NCBI GenBank assembly: GCA_030220185.1
Contig: JASPKZ010000423.1
Location: 1,505,501-1,569,500, forward strand
DNA: 64,000 nucleotides
Source of the DNA: Diploptera punctata
Lineage: Eukaryota > Arthropoda > Insecta > Blattodea > Blaberidae
Direction: 5' to 3'
The translations under genes were made by a program, and so were the position numbers. Shown piece after piece: positions 41,681 to 51,980 of this stretch. The notes beneath the pieces were generated by a model that saw only the letters and a list, made by a program, of their open reading frames with translations, made no database searches and was not told where the DNA came from. Within the stretch, counting starts at the first letter, position 1. Each line of letters begins with the position of its first letter.

Positions 41681-44012
41681 CTGATCAAGTACATGTAGAC
41701 AGTCATCGGGATCGAACCCAGGACATAGCAAAAAGGAATCGGAGACATTATTATATAGCAATAAAAATTATTATTATGAAGTAGTAAATAAGTTAATGAT
41801 ACAAAGAATATGGGTATATAATGTTGGTTTCTTGCATGAACGTTGTAAGATAATGAATCAAGAAAACCGATATATTAATTAAAATATTAAATGTCATTAT
41901 AATGCCTAAAAAAAACGAGTAGCGGGCACACGTTTATGACAGTTCCTATGATCTAATTTCTTATGTTAAGATTTGATAGATGGTAACTTGATAAAGAATA
42001 TAATTAAAGTCACTTTAAGACATGTATTCAATTATTAATATATAAATATATATATGCATTACAGTGGGCATATAATTTATAATACTGTCTCACGATAATT
42101 ATACTGGGAAAGAAAATATATTCCATTAAAAGTTCGGACCAAGTGGATCTGTGAACAATAAATATTGAATGAAAATAATTAAAGCCGTATACATAACAGT
42201 AATCTAGGGCTATATTTAAATATCTTGAATTTAAATCAAATTTTATATGTAAAGGTAGCATTGCCGACGCGATCGAGCTGAGAACGCTAAATATTTTCAA
42301 TATTACGATGATTATCTATATCATAAATAAACTTGAAATCTTGATCAATAAGACGATAATGAGATAGGCCAACGCCGAATATCAATCAAAGATCATTGAA
42401 TATATTCATTTACTTATTTTATTAAAAGGGTCCTCGTTAAGGACGACGATGATTATAACTAATGGCATTAAGTATATGCAACAACGTATTTAAGCATTAT
42501 GCAGTTTCAATTGAAAGTCGAAAGACAGAATAAAGCGATAAAGTGCGTAAAATTGTTTATTAATATATACAAGGTTTGATTAATATGATATGGCGACTCG
42601 AGAAGTCACCTTACTTATGCGTGTACAACGTGTTATTGAAGCAATATTTGCGGGAATAGAGACCCGATATTACTTATTCTATTGAGAAATATTGATTGAT
42701 TATGATGATAAATACTTCGTGAAGAAGGTCATCAACGCTGATAGGTAAGCGCTGCTGACAATGGATGCCATTTTGCTAATGATGATATAATGTTTGAGGA
42801 AATGGTCATAACGCTGCGGGGACAGCGATGCTGACATGTGTAAAACTTTGTATTCGGGATATATTTTATTTTGCGCACGATGGAATAAATGTTGTTCGAC
42901 TGGTAAACGACCGAATTAATTATGCTTGATTTAAATCTAATACTTATGATGCCAAAGGAAATGATAAAACGCAGTAACGAGGATAATTATTCCATATTTA
43001 AATATAAATAATAATAATCGTGAATATTAATAATATTTCATATGATGGCGAGGCGCCTATGAATGTCGAATAATATGACACAAGATACGTAAATGATATT
43101 GAAAATGTGGAAAACGACTTCTAGACGAGTCGGTAGTTTAATAACACTGATTACTTCAAAGTAAATCCCTTATATAAATAAATATATTGTAAAGTATACA
43201 TATACCTAATTAAATGGGATATAATTAATGATTTTATTATTCCCTTGTCAAACCAATATTTTAGACATTGTATGTCACGAAAATATGAAAATAAGATACA
43301 GTTAATAATAACAGTAATAATAATGAACACAATTTATTAGGTGCACAGATCCACCGCTAATATATTTTATATTATCTAATCGGTTTTTTTTATAATCAAA
43401 ATCAAATCCAAAGTCGCAGTATATTGAAAAAAAAAATGACTGGCTACAGTACTGATCTATGCTATGTATACCTAATGTAAATATAATCAGGTTAAGAAAG
43501 TAAGTTCACGAAACAGTGATGACATTGCGCGTGTGACAACATGAAAATTAAAGTGAAAAAAAAGTGCCGTGAGATTTCTATAATCAAATATAAGTGCTGT
43601 CGTTATCAACACCGAGTAGTGTTATATTAATGGAAGAAAATAATACACATAGTAAAGACAGTGATTTTCAGACACTAATTTGAAGTTATTGTATTGTATA
43701 TGTATTGTATGTATTATGGTCATGAATGTATTCCAGGAAAGAAGATTTCATATGATAGATAAACTTCTTTGTCAACACCAGGTATGAATGACACATTTCG
43801 GTAAAAGAGTATGTTTACAAACATTGATGACGTATTTTCCTTTGTCATGAGACTTCAAATATGTAAGTCAATTACCCAGTCCACGACAAAACAAGTAGGC
43901 TTGGAGCCTAAGAAAAAAAAACTATAATTTATTATGTAACAAAAAAACGAGAGTGCTTCTCATTTAATTAATTTCAAATCCTCAAAATTACTTAAATAAA
44001 AAGCGGGCAATT
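41681..44012. other. Non-coding interior of the LTR element
   Basis: AT-rich. No pol motifs, no SINE or LINE insertions. Polypurine tract at about 43999-44009. Confidence 0.55.
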
Positions 44013-45260
44013 TGTGGCAAGTCATTCGCCCAGCCTCTTATTTTAAATAAATAAGTACTTTCATCAAGGATGAATAATTTATGAACCCGTAATTATTATC
44101 AGAATTAGGGCATATTTATATTCAAATGAATTGTAATGAAAATAGGAATCCAATAGTAACAAAATTAAAATGATATAACCTACCACAAAATAATTTAATA
44201 AGCAATAAATAAAACAGTAGTATCAAGCAATTAGCGCCAGTCATAGACCTGGACCCTTGCTATTGTAGCGAACGAAATTAGTAAACATCATACAATGGAT
44301 CCATAAGCCCTTATACAATGGGGAAAAAGTCTGCAGTTTCCTTTCTTAAGAGGATTTACTAGACTGCACTATTATTATCAAATTGCTATAACAATGCTAA
44401 GCCCAAAAACTTCTTACAAAAGGCTGGGAAGTCACAAACAAGCCATTGGATTTCCCTAGGCAACTTGTGGAAAGAGTTATCCCCAAACTAATTTTCAACT
44501 AGTACATGTCGTTAACAAGCGGGTGACTTCTTTGCGGCGTAAGGTAGATGCCGACAGTAGATAGCCGCGTCCTTAAGGACCACTCCATTTGGTCAACCCT
44601 GAAAAATTTTATATGATGAGGCAACTAATTTAAAGGGAGGGAACGAGGCCACAAACTTCTAAGTTTAACACCCACGATAACGCCCTTAAGGTAAAATTTA
44701 CCAATCAAAATTAGTATAACATAAACTGTTTGTGAGACGATAAGACTTTTGGTGGAAGGGACTAATGCCGGCCCACTCGGAATTAATAAATATTTTTACT
44801 TAACGAAAATTAGTGTCAGTTCAGCAGTTAGTTAGTTAGAGTACAGTCAGTTCTGTTAGTTCGACAGTTAGTTAGGCCGTTCAGTAGTCGGTTGCGAGCA
44901 GAGTCGCGACTGGCGAATGTGCCGGTAGATAAGTTACATCGCTTTACATATGATACATCGCTTGGTTGAGTGTTACAACCATTACTAGTTCTGACCCACC
45001 AATAGCCTTCTCGTCAAACTCGTCGTCCAATACGACGAATGTAATTCAAGTGACAATAAAAGTGCATCGTCAATTTCAAGACATCACACTGGGCCTACTG
45101 TTTTTTCCCCAAGTGAACATCCTTTCCTCACGGATTCCCGAGATTTAAGTCCATTGTTTTACGGAAACCTGAACCCAACTAGTCCGGAGCATAATTGTCC
45201 ATGTACCTATATCCTTGGACCTAATTAAAACCCCAACCCGACTATAGTCCTTTTGCTTTA
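44013..45260 (+). repeat. 3' LTR
   Basis: Starts TGTGGCAAGTCATTCGCCCA, ends CCTTTTGCTTTA. Followed by TGTA, the target duplication. Confidence 0.85.
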
Positions 45261-45264
45261 TGTA

Positions 45265-45425
45265 TAAATATATTCCCTGACTCCAGGAGGTTTTAGGTTT
45301 TCCTCTGCCTCGTGTCTTCCCTCAGTTTTCCATTCCAAAACAGATTTTGGTAGCCGATCCTCTTCCATTCGCTGGACATGTCCGTGCCATCTTAATTGCT
45401 GAGTTTTAATCTAAAATAGTGTCTT
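45265..45425 (-). mobile_element. LINE coding fragment on the far side of the LTR element
   Basis: The minus strand encodes IKTQQLRWHGHVQRMEEDRL, PKSVLEWKTEGRHEAEENLK. The RLRWxGHVxRM block is the conserved LINE C-terminal motif. Its continuation is at 39060-39167. Confidence 0.65.
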
Positions 45426-45428
45426 CAA

Positions 45429-45590
45429 TCTTCATTTTTCTCCTCCTTATAACTGAGTTCCTAATTTTGTCTGTAGGCTATATATAGGCCCCGGAAGATG
45501 ATTATCAATCTTCATTTTCTCCCTTATAACTGAGTTCCTAATTTTTTCTATATATATATATATATACGGCCCGGAAGTTGACGAAAAATC
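45429..45590 (-). repeat. About 78-bp tandem duplication within LINE-like text
   Basis: CAATCTTCATTT(TT)CTCC, CTTATAACTGAGTTCCTAAT and CCCGGAAG occur twice in a row. The second unit has gained a (TA)n run. Confidence 0.7.
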
Positions 45591-45847
45591 CTTTTATGAA
45601 TGAATACGAGGCTCAACATAATATATTTATTTACATTTGTTGTCATTGTGGGCCACAAAAGGATGGGTTTTATTTGTCCATTGTGTCCTTTTTCGACGTT
45701 TTTAGGTTTATTGATCATTCGTTAGCCCTTTTTTTTAGGTCTTAACGGCTTTTTTTTTTGCAACTTTACCTTCTTTTGACTACATTTATACCACTTGATG
45801 TTGAGTGATTCCGGGTTCTGTGGCCGTGGTCCATAGTTGGTGTTGAT

Positions 45848-45891
45848 ACCAGACGTTTCGCCCTCAACTGCGGAGGGCATCTTCAGTGGCG
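45848..45891 (-). ncRNA. Hammerhead-like ribozyme motif, left arm
   Basis: Reading the minus strand: GCCA, CTGAAGA, T, stem GCCCTC with loop and GAGGGC, GAAA, CGTC, TGGT. CTGANGA and GAAA are the hammerhead core boxes, and GCCA/TGGT can close stem I around a GUC cleavage triplet. Stem III is almost absent, and one extra T precedes stem II. PLE terminal regions are known to carry minimal hammerheads. Activity here is untested. Confidence 0.5.
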
Positions 45892-46688
45892 AGTGCTTCT
45901 AGGCGTGTTTCCTGGTCGGAAGCTCTACTTAGAGTGAACGCTGCGGGTGTTGTATTGATACTAGTGGTGGGAGCAGGGTGAGCGGGCGTGGCTCTTGCTG
46001 ATTGGCTAATGGTCGTCTCCTTGTTGTCCCTAGTGTTGATGCATTTATTTTCTAGTGTACGGTACCAGGCCTTAGACAGTTTAATACCTTCCTCTTTTCT
46101 GTTAATATTTTCCTTATGCTTGTGTATTTCTATAGCCTCTCGATATAATCTAGGGAAATAATAGGAAGTTGTGGCTAAAACTTGTGTATCATCGAATAGA
46201 ATCTGGTGTCCATTCATAATGGCATGTTCTGCTACAGCCGATTTATCCATTTCTCCTTGTCTGCAGTTTCTTTTGTGTTCTGATAAACGGGTGGCTATAC
46301 TTCTTTTTGTGGTCCCTATGTATGGTTTACCACACGAACAAGGAAGTCGATATACGCCGCAAGTGGAGAGAGGTGGCCGAGGATCCTTAGCTGAGCGAAG
46401 GCAGTCTTCTATTTTTCTTGTAGGTCTGTAAACTGTTTTTATGTTGTATTTTCGTAGGAGTTTTCCGATACGATCTGTGACTCTTTGTACATATGGTAAG
46501 TAGGCTATGCTGGTTGAGGGTGTGTTATCCATTCTGACGTGCTGTCTTCGTGGATGTATGGTTTGTCTTATTTCCTTGGATGTGTAGCCATTTTTCTGGA
46601 AACAATTGAACAGATGGTGTTGTTCTTGTTTAAGGTGTTGTGGTTGGCAACCACAACACCTTAAACAAGAACAACACCATCTGTTCAA
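45864..46688 (-). CDS. PLE C-terminal GIY-YIG endonuclease region, intact frame
   Basis: 274 codons on the minus strand. In PLEs this nuclease nicks the target and is fused to the reverse transcriptase. Here the RT part is missing. Domain order: Cys/His-rich start (residues 1-30, partly read across the palindrome centre), a YLPYVQRVTDRIGKLLRKYN linker that is typical after the PLE RT, GVYRLPCSCG at about 111-120, YIG at 123-125, the Arg/His of TRLSEH at 134-138, a SAVAEHAIMNGHQI block, the catalytic-type Glu of REAIEIHKH near 184, and Asn of NINR near 194. The tail is Thr/Ala/Pro-rich. The stop TGA lies inside the hammerhead-like motif. Expression is unproven. Confidence 0.82.
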   Translation of the reverse strand: MNRWCCSCLRCCGCQPQHLKQEQHHLFNCFQKNGYTSKEIRQTIHPRRQHVRMDNTPSTSIAYLPYVQRVTDRIGKLLRKYNIKTVYRPTRKIEDCLRSAKDPRPPLSTCGVYRLPCSCGKPYIGTTKRSIATRLSEHKRNCRQGEMDKSAVAEHAIMNGHQILFDDTQVLATTSYYFPRLYREAIEIHKHKENINRKEEGIKLSKAWYRTLENKCINTRDNKETTISQSARATPAHPAPTTSINTTPAAFTLSRASDQETRLEALATEDALRS

Positions 46689-47441
46689 TTGTTTCCAGAA
46701 AAATGGCTACACATCCAAGGAAATAAGACAAACCATACATCCACGAAGACAGCACGTCAGAATGGATAACACACCCTCAACCAGCATAGCCTACTTACCA
46801 TATGTACAAAGAGTCACAGATCGTATCGGAAAACTCCTACGAAAATACAACATAAAAACAGTTTACAGACCTACAAGAAAAATAGAAGACTGCCTTCGCT
46901 CAGCTAAGGATCCTCGGCCACCTCTCTCCACTTGCGCGCGTATATCGACTTCCTTGTTCGTGTGGGTAAACCATACATAGGGACCACAAAAAGAAGTATA
47001 GCCACCCGTTTATCAGAACACAAAAGAAACTGTAGACAAGGAGAAATGGATAAATCGGCTGTAGCAGAACATGCCATTATGAATGGACACCAGATTCTAT
47101 TCGATGATACACAAGTTTTTTAGCCACAACTTCCTATTATTTCCCTAGATTATATCGAGAGGCTATAGAAATACACAAGCATAAGGAAAATATTAACAGA
47201 AAAGAGGAAGGTATTAAACTGTCTAAGGCCTGGTACCGTACACTAGAAAATAAATGCATCAACACTAGGGACAACAAGGAGACGACCATTAGCCAATCAG
47301 CAAGAGCCACGCCCGCTCACCCTGCTCCCACCACTAGTATCAATACAACACCCGCAGCGTTCACTCTAAGTAGAGCTTCCGACCAGGAAACACGCCTAGA
47401 AGCACTCGCCACTGAAGATGCCCTCCGCAGTTGAGGGCGAA
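46650..47441 (+). pseudogene. PLE GIY-YIG region, right arm, frameshifted
   Basis: Mirror copy of 45864-46688. Small insertions break it: one base in CTTGCGCGCGTATATCG just before the GVY position (about 46936), one in GTGTGGGTAAACC (about 46968), and two in CAAGTTTTTTAGCC (about 47116). The frames 46606-46980 and 46932-47123 are its pieces. Confidence 0.82.
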
Positions 47442-47450
47442 ACGTCTGGT
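47408..47450 (+). ncRNA. Hammerhead-like ribozyme motif, right arm
   Basis: Same sequence as the left-arm motif on the plus strand: GCCACTGAAGATGCCCTCCG, then CAGTTGAGGGCGAAACGTCT, GGT. Located about 85 bp before the 3' end of the element. Confidence 0.5.
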
Positions 47451-47644
47451 ATCAACACCAACTATGGACCACGGCCACAGAACCCGGAATCACTCAACAT
47501 CATGATTACCGGCCGTGAAAGCCTGCATTCAACTATTTATACCACTTGTTTAATTAAAAAATCCCAGAGTCTAGTCTCAATTCCTCTTCTTCAGGAAATG
47601 CGATCTAGTTTTAGCTTCTAAAGATTTTTCCTTTCCAAACACTT

Positions 47645-47935
47645 TTGTTCCGCGAGAAACTATTGAACCTCACAAAAATCATGTTATTTATAACCACCAG
47701 CCTACTTACCGGCTTAACTATTGTATTTGGACTTCAAACGTTCTAAGAAATTGCCACTTTGTGAAAATTACCTTGAGCAGAGGGTGAAGGCAGCAATATT
47801 GTCTTTAACGGCTCATTAGTAATACCAACACTTTTTACGTTTTTTTTTCAATGTTTAGGTCTTTCAAAGGTATTTTATATTTATACTTTATTGGTCCTCA
47901 AATACCGAGCCATACCGGTATTTGAAAGCCGATAC
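47645..47935 (+). repeat. Repeat R3, copy 2
   Basis: Matches 22630-22912 from TTGTTCCGCGAGAAACTATT to CAAATACCGAGCCATACCG. Here the end forms a small palindrome, CAAATACCGAGCCATACCGG, TATTTG. Confidence 0.78.
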
Positions 47936-48111
47936 CTCTAACTTGATAAGTTAGTGCGCTGCCAAGTGCATATTTGGCCTTCATTATCAAAAGTTAATTA
48001 TAACATCGATATATATATATATATCCGGGTTCGAATCCCGTCCAGGCATTTATTTTTCTTATCATACCATATACATATATATATATATAAGAAAAATAAA
48101 TGTTTGTGATA
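47936..48111. mobile_element. tRNA-like SINE pieces around (TA)n
   Basis: A B-box-like GGGTTCGAATCCCGTCC at 48027 is followed by AGGCATTTATTTTTCTTATC, the SINE-D junction text. An inverted tRNA-like piece (CTAACTTGATAAGTTAGTGC) precedes it. These look like truncated SINE-D relatives. Confidence 0.5.
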
Positions 48112-48287
48112 GGATTGCTGAGTAGCTCAGATGGTTAGAGCGATAAACGTGCAGAGTTTAGAAACTCGGGTTCAAATCCCGACTCAGGAATTTAATATTT
48201 TCATATTATCTTTGCCTTCGTTGCTGAATGACTAAAATATAATTATAACATCTGAATATACAAGAGTTTCTGCTATAAAGTAAATAT
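48112..48287 (+). mobile_element. SINE-D copy
   Basis: Head TGCTGAGTAGCTCAGATGGT with A box TAGCTCAGATGGTTAGAGCG and B box GGGTTCAAATCCCGACTC. Then TTTTCATATTATCTTTGCC and TAATTATAACATCTGAATAT. It runs directly into R1 copy 2. Confidence 0.85.
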
Positions 48288-49053
48288 TCATAAGTAATGA
48301 CACGAGTGATTTCCAAATTATCGATAAATTCAAGACTCACAAAGTGAGGAGTGAATTTATGTAGAGAATTTGGAAATCAAGAGTGGCATTTGTTAGGACT
48401 ATTTAACGAATAAAATTAAGCTGTTTACCCACAAATCATTATTTAACTATAGTTATTTTAAAATATTTATATATTTAATGTAAACGGCGATGTTTGAAAA
48501 CAAATGAGAAGCGATAGTTACGCTTCATCTGCTTCTTTTGTTTATCACTGAAACCATATCATACTATTTATTGCCAAAGGAACGCAATATTGTAAGAATG
48601 CTCTCTAGTGGAGAAAAAATGAAACACATCAAACTGTATATTAATTCATTTCTGATGTCGTATGATGAAAATATGACAATTATATTTTTCTGGATTGTTA
48701 CCTGGGAAAAAAATACATTTAAGAAAGTGCAAACAGTAGTTTCTTTTTTTGATGGTATAATCAATTGCTACAAATGTTTTTATATTAACTCCCGCATGCG
48801 GTATGTGTTGACATTCATGCACTATAGATACAATCCCGTAGCCATATTTCTTACAGAGTCAGTTACCGCAAAATAATGCTATGACCTATTCAGAATGTTA
48901 AAAAGGAGGTGCTGTCTTTATTATGATTAACTTTAGTTGGTAAATTCTAGGCGAAACACGACTGTGATTGGTTGTAAATAAAAAATCATTGTAACGTGAT
49001 TGGTCATTGATTCCCATTTGGGGCATGAGTTAAATAGTCAGTGTAATTATAAT
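48288..49053 (+). repeat. Hairpin-ended repeat R1, copy 2
   Basis: Hairpin at 48296-48390. The body matches 18973-19716 closely, including GAATGCTCTCTAGTGGAGAA and CCATTTGGGGCATGAGTTAA. Confidence 0.78.
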
Positions 49054-49325
49054 TCCTTCCTCTTCTTCCTTTCCAGGATTAGGTCAATGCAACCTGTTCC
49101 TGTCTCAAGTCCAACGTTTCCTTGGCCGTTCCAAAGATCTTTTTCCATGCGGTTTGTATGTGTTGATCGTTTTGGGTAATCTTGTATTGTCCATTCTGTC
49201 TAAATGTTCTTTCCATCGGTATTTGTGCTCTTCTAGTTTATCGAGTATTGAAAATATTTCCAGTTCATTTTTTATTGATTCATTATGTAATCTATCCATG
49301 CGTGTATATATACTTACGGATCTTA
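49054..49325 (-). mobile_element. LINE family H, 3' part (target of a later LINE)
   Basis: Nearly the same as 19725-20000. The frame 49105-49299 has NELEIFSILDKLEEHKYRWK and EHLDRMDNTRLPK. Cut at 49314-49325 (TTACGGATCTTA) by LINE family K. The rest continues at 50990. Confidence 0.82.
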
Positions 49326-50989
49326 CTTACTTACTCACTGGCACTATCGAACCCGCAGGTTCATGGCCGCGCGGACATAAGCTCTCCATACATCCCTATC
49401 CTGAGCTAATGCTTTCCAATCATTCCCTGTACAATCCACTTCCCACAAATCATAGTTAATGTTGTTCTCCTACCTCATTCTTGGTCTACCAACTGGGCGT
49501 TTTCCTTCTGGCTTTCCTACAAGAAGTTTCCATGCACGTCTTTCATTCCCTATACGTGCAACATGTCCTGCCCATCGCAGTCTACGAGACTTAACTGTTC
49601 TTATTATATCTGGCTTCCTATAAAGACCATGCAGTTCATTGTAAGTAGTCTTCTCCATTCACCTGTCTGTTCATCTCTCTTTGGTCCAAAAATTTTCCTA
49701 AGAACTTTATTCTCAAATACTAGTAATGTCCTTTCCTCCCTTAAAGTAAGAGTCCATGTTTCGCACCTATATAATATAACTGGTAGAATAATAGTTTTAT
49801 ATAATTTCAGCTTAACGTTTTTTGAAAGGAGTTGGGACATCAAAAGTCTCTGCAATGCATAATAGCACGCATTTTCAGAATTGAGCCTATGTTTAATTTC
49901 TTTGTGCATCTCATTCCTATTTGTGATTATTGTTCCTAGGTATTTGAATTCAGCCACTTCCTCAAAATTTCCCTCATTTGTCATTAGCTGTCCATTATAT
50001 ACTTAATTTCTACGTGTGACCATATATTTAGTTTTACTGATATTTACTTCCAGTCCTAATTTCTTAGTGTTACTCAATAGTGTGTGCGTGTTGGCCTTTA
50101 GTATCTCCTCACTATCGGCCAGCAGTAGTACATCATCAGCATAAACTAACAGCTTATTAATACCATTCAGTTGTAAGCCTTCCTCATTCTCTAAAGATTT
50201 AATGGCATGCTCTAGTACAAAATTAAGTAGTAGAGGAGATAGTGCATCTCCTTGCTTCAATCCATTCTGGATTTCAAACGTGTCTGAAAACTGTTTGCCT
50301 ACACGCACCCTACTCTTTGAGCCATTTAGACACATTCGTATAAGTCTAACTAACTTTTTAGGAATTCCGAACTTCAGCAGGATACTATATAACTTCTCCC
50401 TCTTAACTGAATCACATGCTTTTTTGAAGTCTACATATAGTTGATTTACAGTACCATTATATTCCCATTTCTTTTCTAAAATCTGTCTTATACTAAAAAT
50501 CTGATCTGTTGTAGACCTGTTTCTTCTAAATGCACATTGATGATCTCCTAGAATGACATCAATATAGGGAGTAAGTCTTCTTACTAATATATTTGTTAGA
50601 ATTTTGTACGAAGTTGAAAGTAATGAGATGCCCCTGTAGTTGTTGCAATCAGTTTTATCTCCTTTCTTATAAATTGGTATGATAATTGATTCTTTCCATT
50701 CATCTGGAAGAGATTCTTTTTTCCAAATCATACTAAGCAACCAGCGTATCTTGTCCATCAATTTTTCTCCCCCTGATTTTATCAGTTCTGCTTCAATTTT
50801 TCAATCGCCATTTCAACCTCTAATGCACTTGGCTCTGCGACTAGCATTTCTGCTGTCTGTAACTTATCCTCCTCAATGTCCTGTTCTGTATGTACATTTA
50901 ATAGCTGATTAAAGTAACTTTTCCATCTATTTAATATACTCCTAGAATCTGCAATCATATCCCCATTTTCATGCCGAATTATGTTTGAT
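49326..50989 (-). mobile_element. LINE family K, 5'-truncated, with 12-bp target duplication
   Basis: Exact flanks TTACGGATCTTA at 49314-49325 and 50990-51001. The minus strand begins just upstream of RT (NIIRHENGDMIADSRSILNR) and ends with CGATAGTGCCAGTGAGTAAG plus a TAAG repeat tail. The paralogous empty site is at about 19980-20000 (TTTACAGATGTTAATAATTT). This copy defines family K for the window. Confidence 0.93.
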
Positions 50990-50990
50990 T
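49370..50990 (-). pseudogene. LINE family K reverse transcriptase and C-terminus
   Basis: The frame 50003-50761 holds PDEWKESIIIPIYKKGDKTD, NYRGISLLSTSYKIL, QCAFRRNRSTTDQIF, LYVDFKKACDSV (Cys where most have Tyr), NGLKQGDALSPLLLNFVLE and LLVYADDVLLLAD (catalytic Y-A-D-D, intact). An in-frame TAA at about 50003 precedes 49604-49984 with EFKYLGTIITNRNEMHKEIK and ILYRCETWTL. A frameshift near 49620 and a Trp-to-stop after GRPRM follow. The N-terminal part before RT has a deletion shift at about 50800. It would be the target-primed RT of the element. This copy is inactive but recent-looking. Confidence 0.88.
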
Positions 50991-51110
50991 TACGGATCTT
51001 AAAAAAATCATTTCAGTGACTTGAATGTGTAAGATACCTTTTTTTTTTACCCAATATTCAGATCCATATGAAAGAACATTACAGCATTTATTTTAATGTA
51101 AGTGCATATG
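50990..51110 (-). mobile_element. LINE family H, remainder beyond the nested LINE
   Basis: Plus-strand text AAAATCATTTCAGTGACTTG, AATGTGTAAGATACC and AGATCCATATGAAAGAACAT continues the alignment with 19995-20085, proving that the family K LINE split this copy. Confidence 0.82.
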
Positions 51111-51122
51111 TGCCACATTATA

Positions 51123-51125
<3 letters not shown>

Positions 51126-51159
<34 letters not shown>
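51126..51159. repeat. (TA)n microsatellite
   Basis: About 34 bp of TA. Confidence 0.95.
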
Positions 51160-51160
<1 letters not shown>

Positions 51161-51385
51161 TCTTTAAAAATTGTGTAACTATTATGTTAGCCACTAGATA
51201 TCAGACGGAACGAATTTCCGCTACCTCTTGTGTGAATTGAGAATACTACATATATAAGAAAAATGTATGTTTGTGTTTGTATACTTGGGTAGCTCAGGTC
51301 GTTAGAGCGCTAAACGTACAGAGTTTAGAGACTCTGGTTCAAATCCCGACTCAAGCATTCATTTTTCTTTTCATATATATATATA
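51160..51385 (+). mobile_element. SINE-D, plus-strand copy
   Basis: The upstream leader CTACCTCTTGTGTGAATTGA, GAATACTACATATATAAG is followed by GGGTAGCTCAGGTCGTTAGA (A box), B box TGGTTCAAATCCCGACTC, and AAGCATTCATTTTTCTTTTC. It mirrors the copy at 51730-51980 across a MITE. Confidence 0.88.
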
Positions 51386-51397
51386 TATATATATATA

Positions 51398-51676
51398 CAG
51401 TGCCTCCCACATAAGATTGGACCTGGCAGACAACATGCACGCTCCCGTGTATATAATAACCTCTACATAGGATTCTGTTTTGACGTATGTGGCGTACAAA
51501 AACACTCTTTGTTCAAGCGTAATTTTTTTGGCATTTCAACGGTGCAACAAGCCAAACAAGCAAATTCATCTTCATTCGATTAGCAAACTCCTCACTGGCT
51601 ACGTGTGGCTATGCAGTGAGTGATAAATACAACAGCACACTGTTGTCTGCCAAGCCTAGTCTTATGTGGGACGCAC

Positions 51677-51678
<2 letters not shown>
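51398..51678. mobile_element. Tc1/mariner-type MITE in a TA microsatellite
   Basis: 281 bp with inverted ends CAGTGCCTCCCACATAAGAT (left) and, read inward from the right, CCGTGCGTCCCACATAAGAC. The match continues through TGGCAGACAACA, about 37 bp in all. TA lies at 51396-51397 and 51679-51680. No ORF. Confidence 0.85.

Positions 51679-51680
<2 letters not shown>

Positions 51681-51727
<47 letters not shown>
51681..51727. repeat. (TA)n microsatellite
   Basis: About 47 bp, continuous with the TA run that the MITE entered. Confidence 0.95.
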
Positions 51728-51729
<2 letters not shown>

Positions 51730-51730
<1 letters not shown>

Positions 51731-51980
51731 ACGAAAAAAAATGAATACTTGAGTCTGGATTTGAACCCGAGTCGCTAAACTCTGTACATTTAGCGCTCTA
51801 ACGATCTGAGCCACTGAAGTGTCCTAATACAAACATACATTTTTCTTATATATGTAGTATTCTCAATTCACACAAGAGGTAGCGGGAAGTCGTTCCAACT
51901 GACATCTAGCGGCACCATAACAGGTAAGCAAAATTTTAAAGAGCATATTTACTTTATAGCAGTAACGCTTGAATATTTAG
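51730..51980 (-). mobile_element. SINE-D, minus-strand copy 1
   Basis: GAATACTTGAGTCTGGATTT, GAACCCGAGTCGCTAAAC (B-box complement), TCTAACGATCTGAGCCACTG (A-box complement), and leader complement TGTAGTATTCTCAATTCACA to about 51980. Confidence 0.88.

Larger units (their letters stand above)
39168..45260 (+). mobile_element. LTR retrotransposon without pol (LARD-like)
   Basis: 6.1 kb with two LTRs of about 1.25 kb in direct orientation, nearly identical apart from scattered 1-4 base indels. TGTA flanks both sides (39164-39167 and 45261-45264). A purine stretch AAAAAGCGGGC lies just before the 3' LTR and serves as a polypurine tract. The 3.6-kb interior has only charged, coiled-coil-like ORFs near the 5' end and no protease, RT or integrase motif on either strand. 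It is therefore a non-autonomous element that needs a relative's pol. Confidence 0.85.
45798..47534. mobile_element. Palindromic dimer of a Penelope-like element
   Basis: Two inverted arms of about 850 bp meet at about 46645 with only GGC between AAGGTGTTGTGGTT and AACCACAACACCTT. Both outer ends are the element 3' end (TTGAGTGATTCC inverted, GGAATCACTCAA direct). The right end alone carries a further tail (CATGATTACCGGCCGTGAAA, GCCTGCATTCAACT). ATTTATACCACTTG flanks the whole at 45784-45797 and 47535-47548, so it appears to have inserted as one unit. Arms differ by only a few indels. PLEs are known for inverted and tandem terminal copies. Confidence 0.85.
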
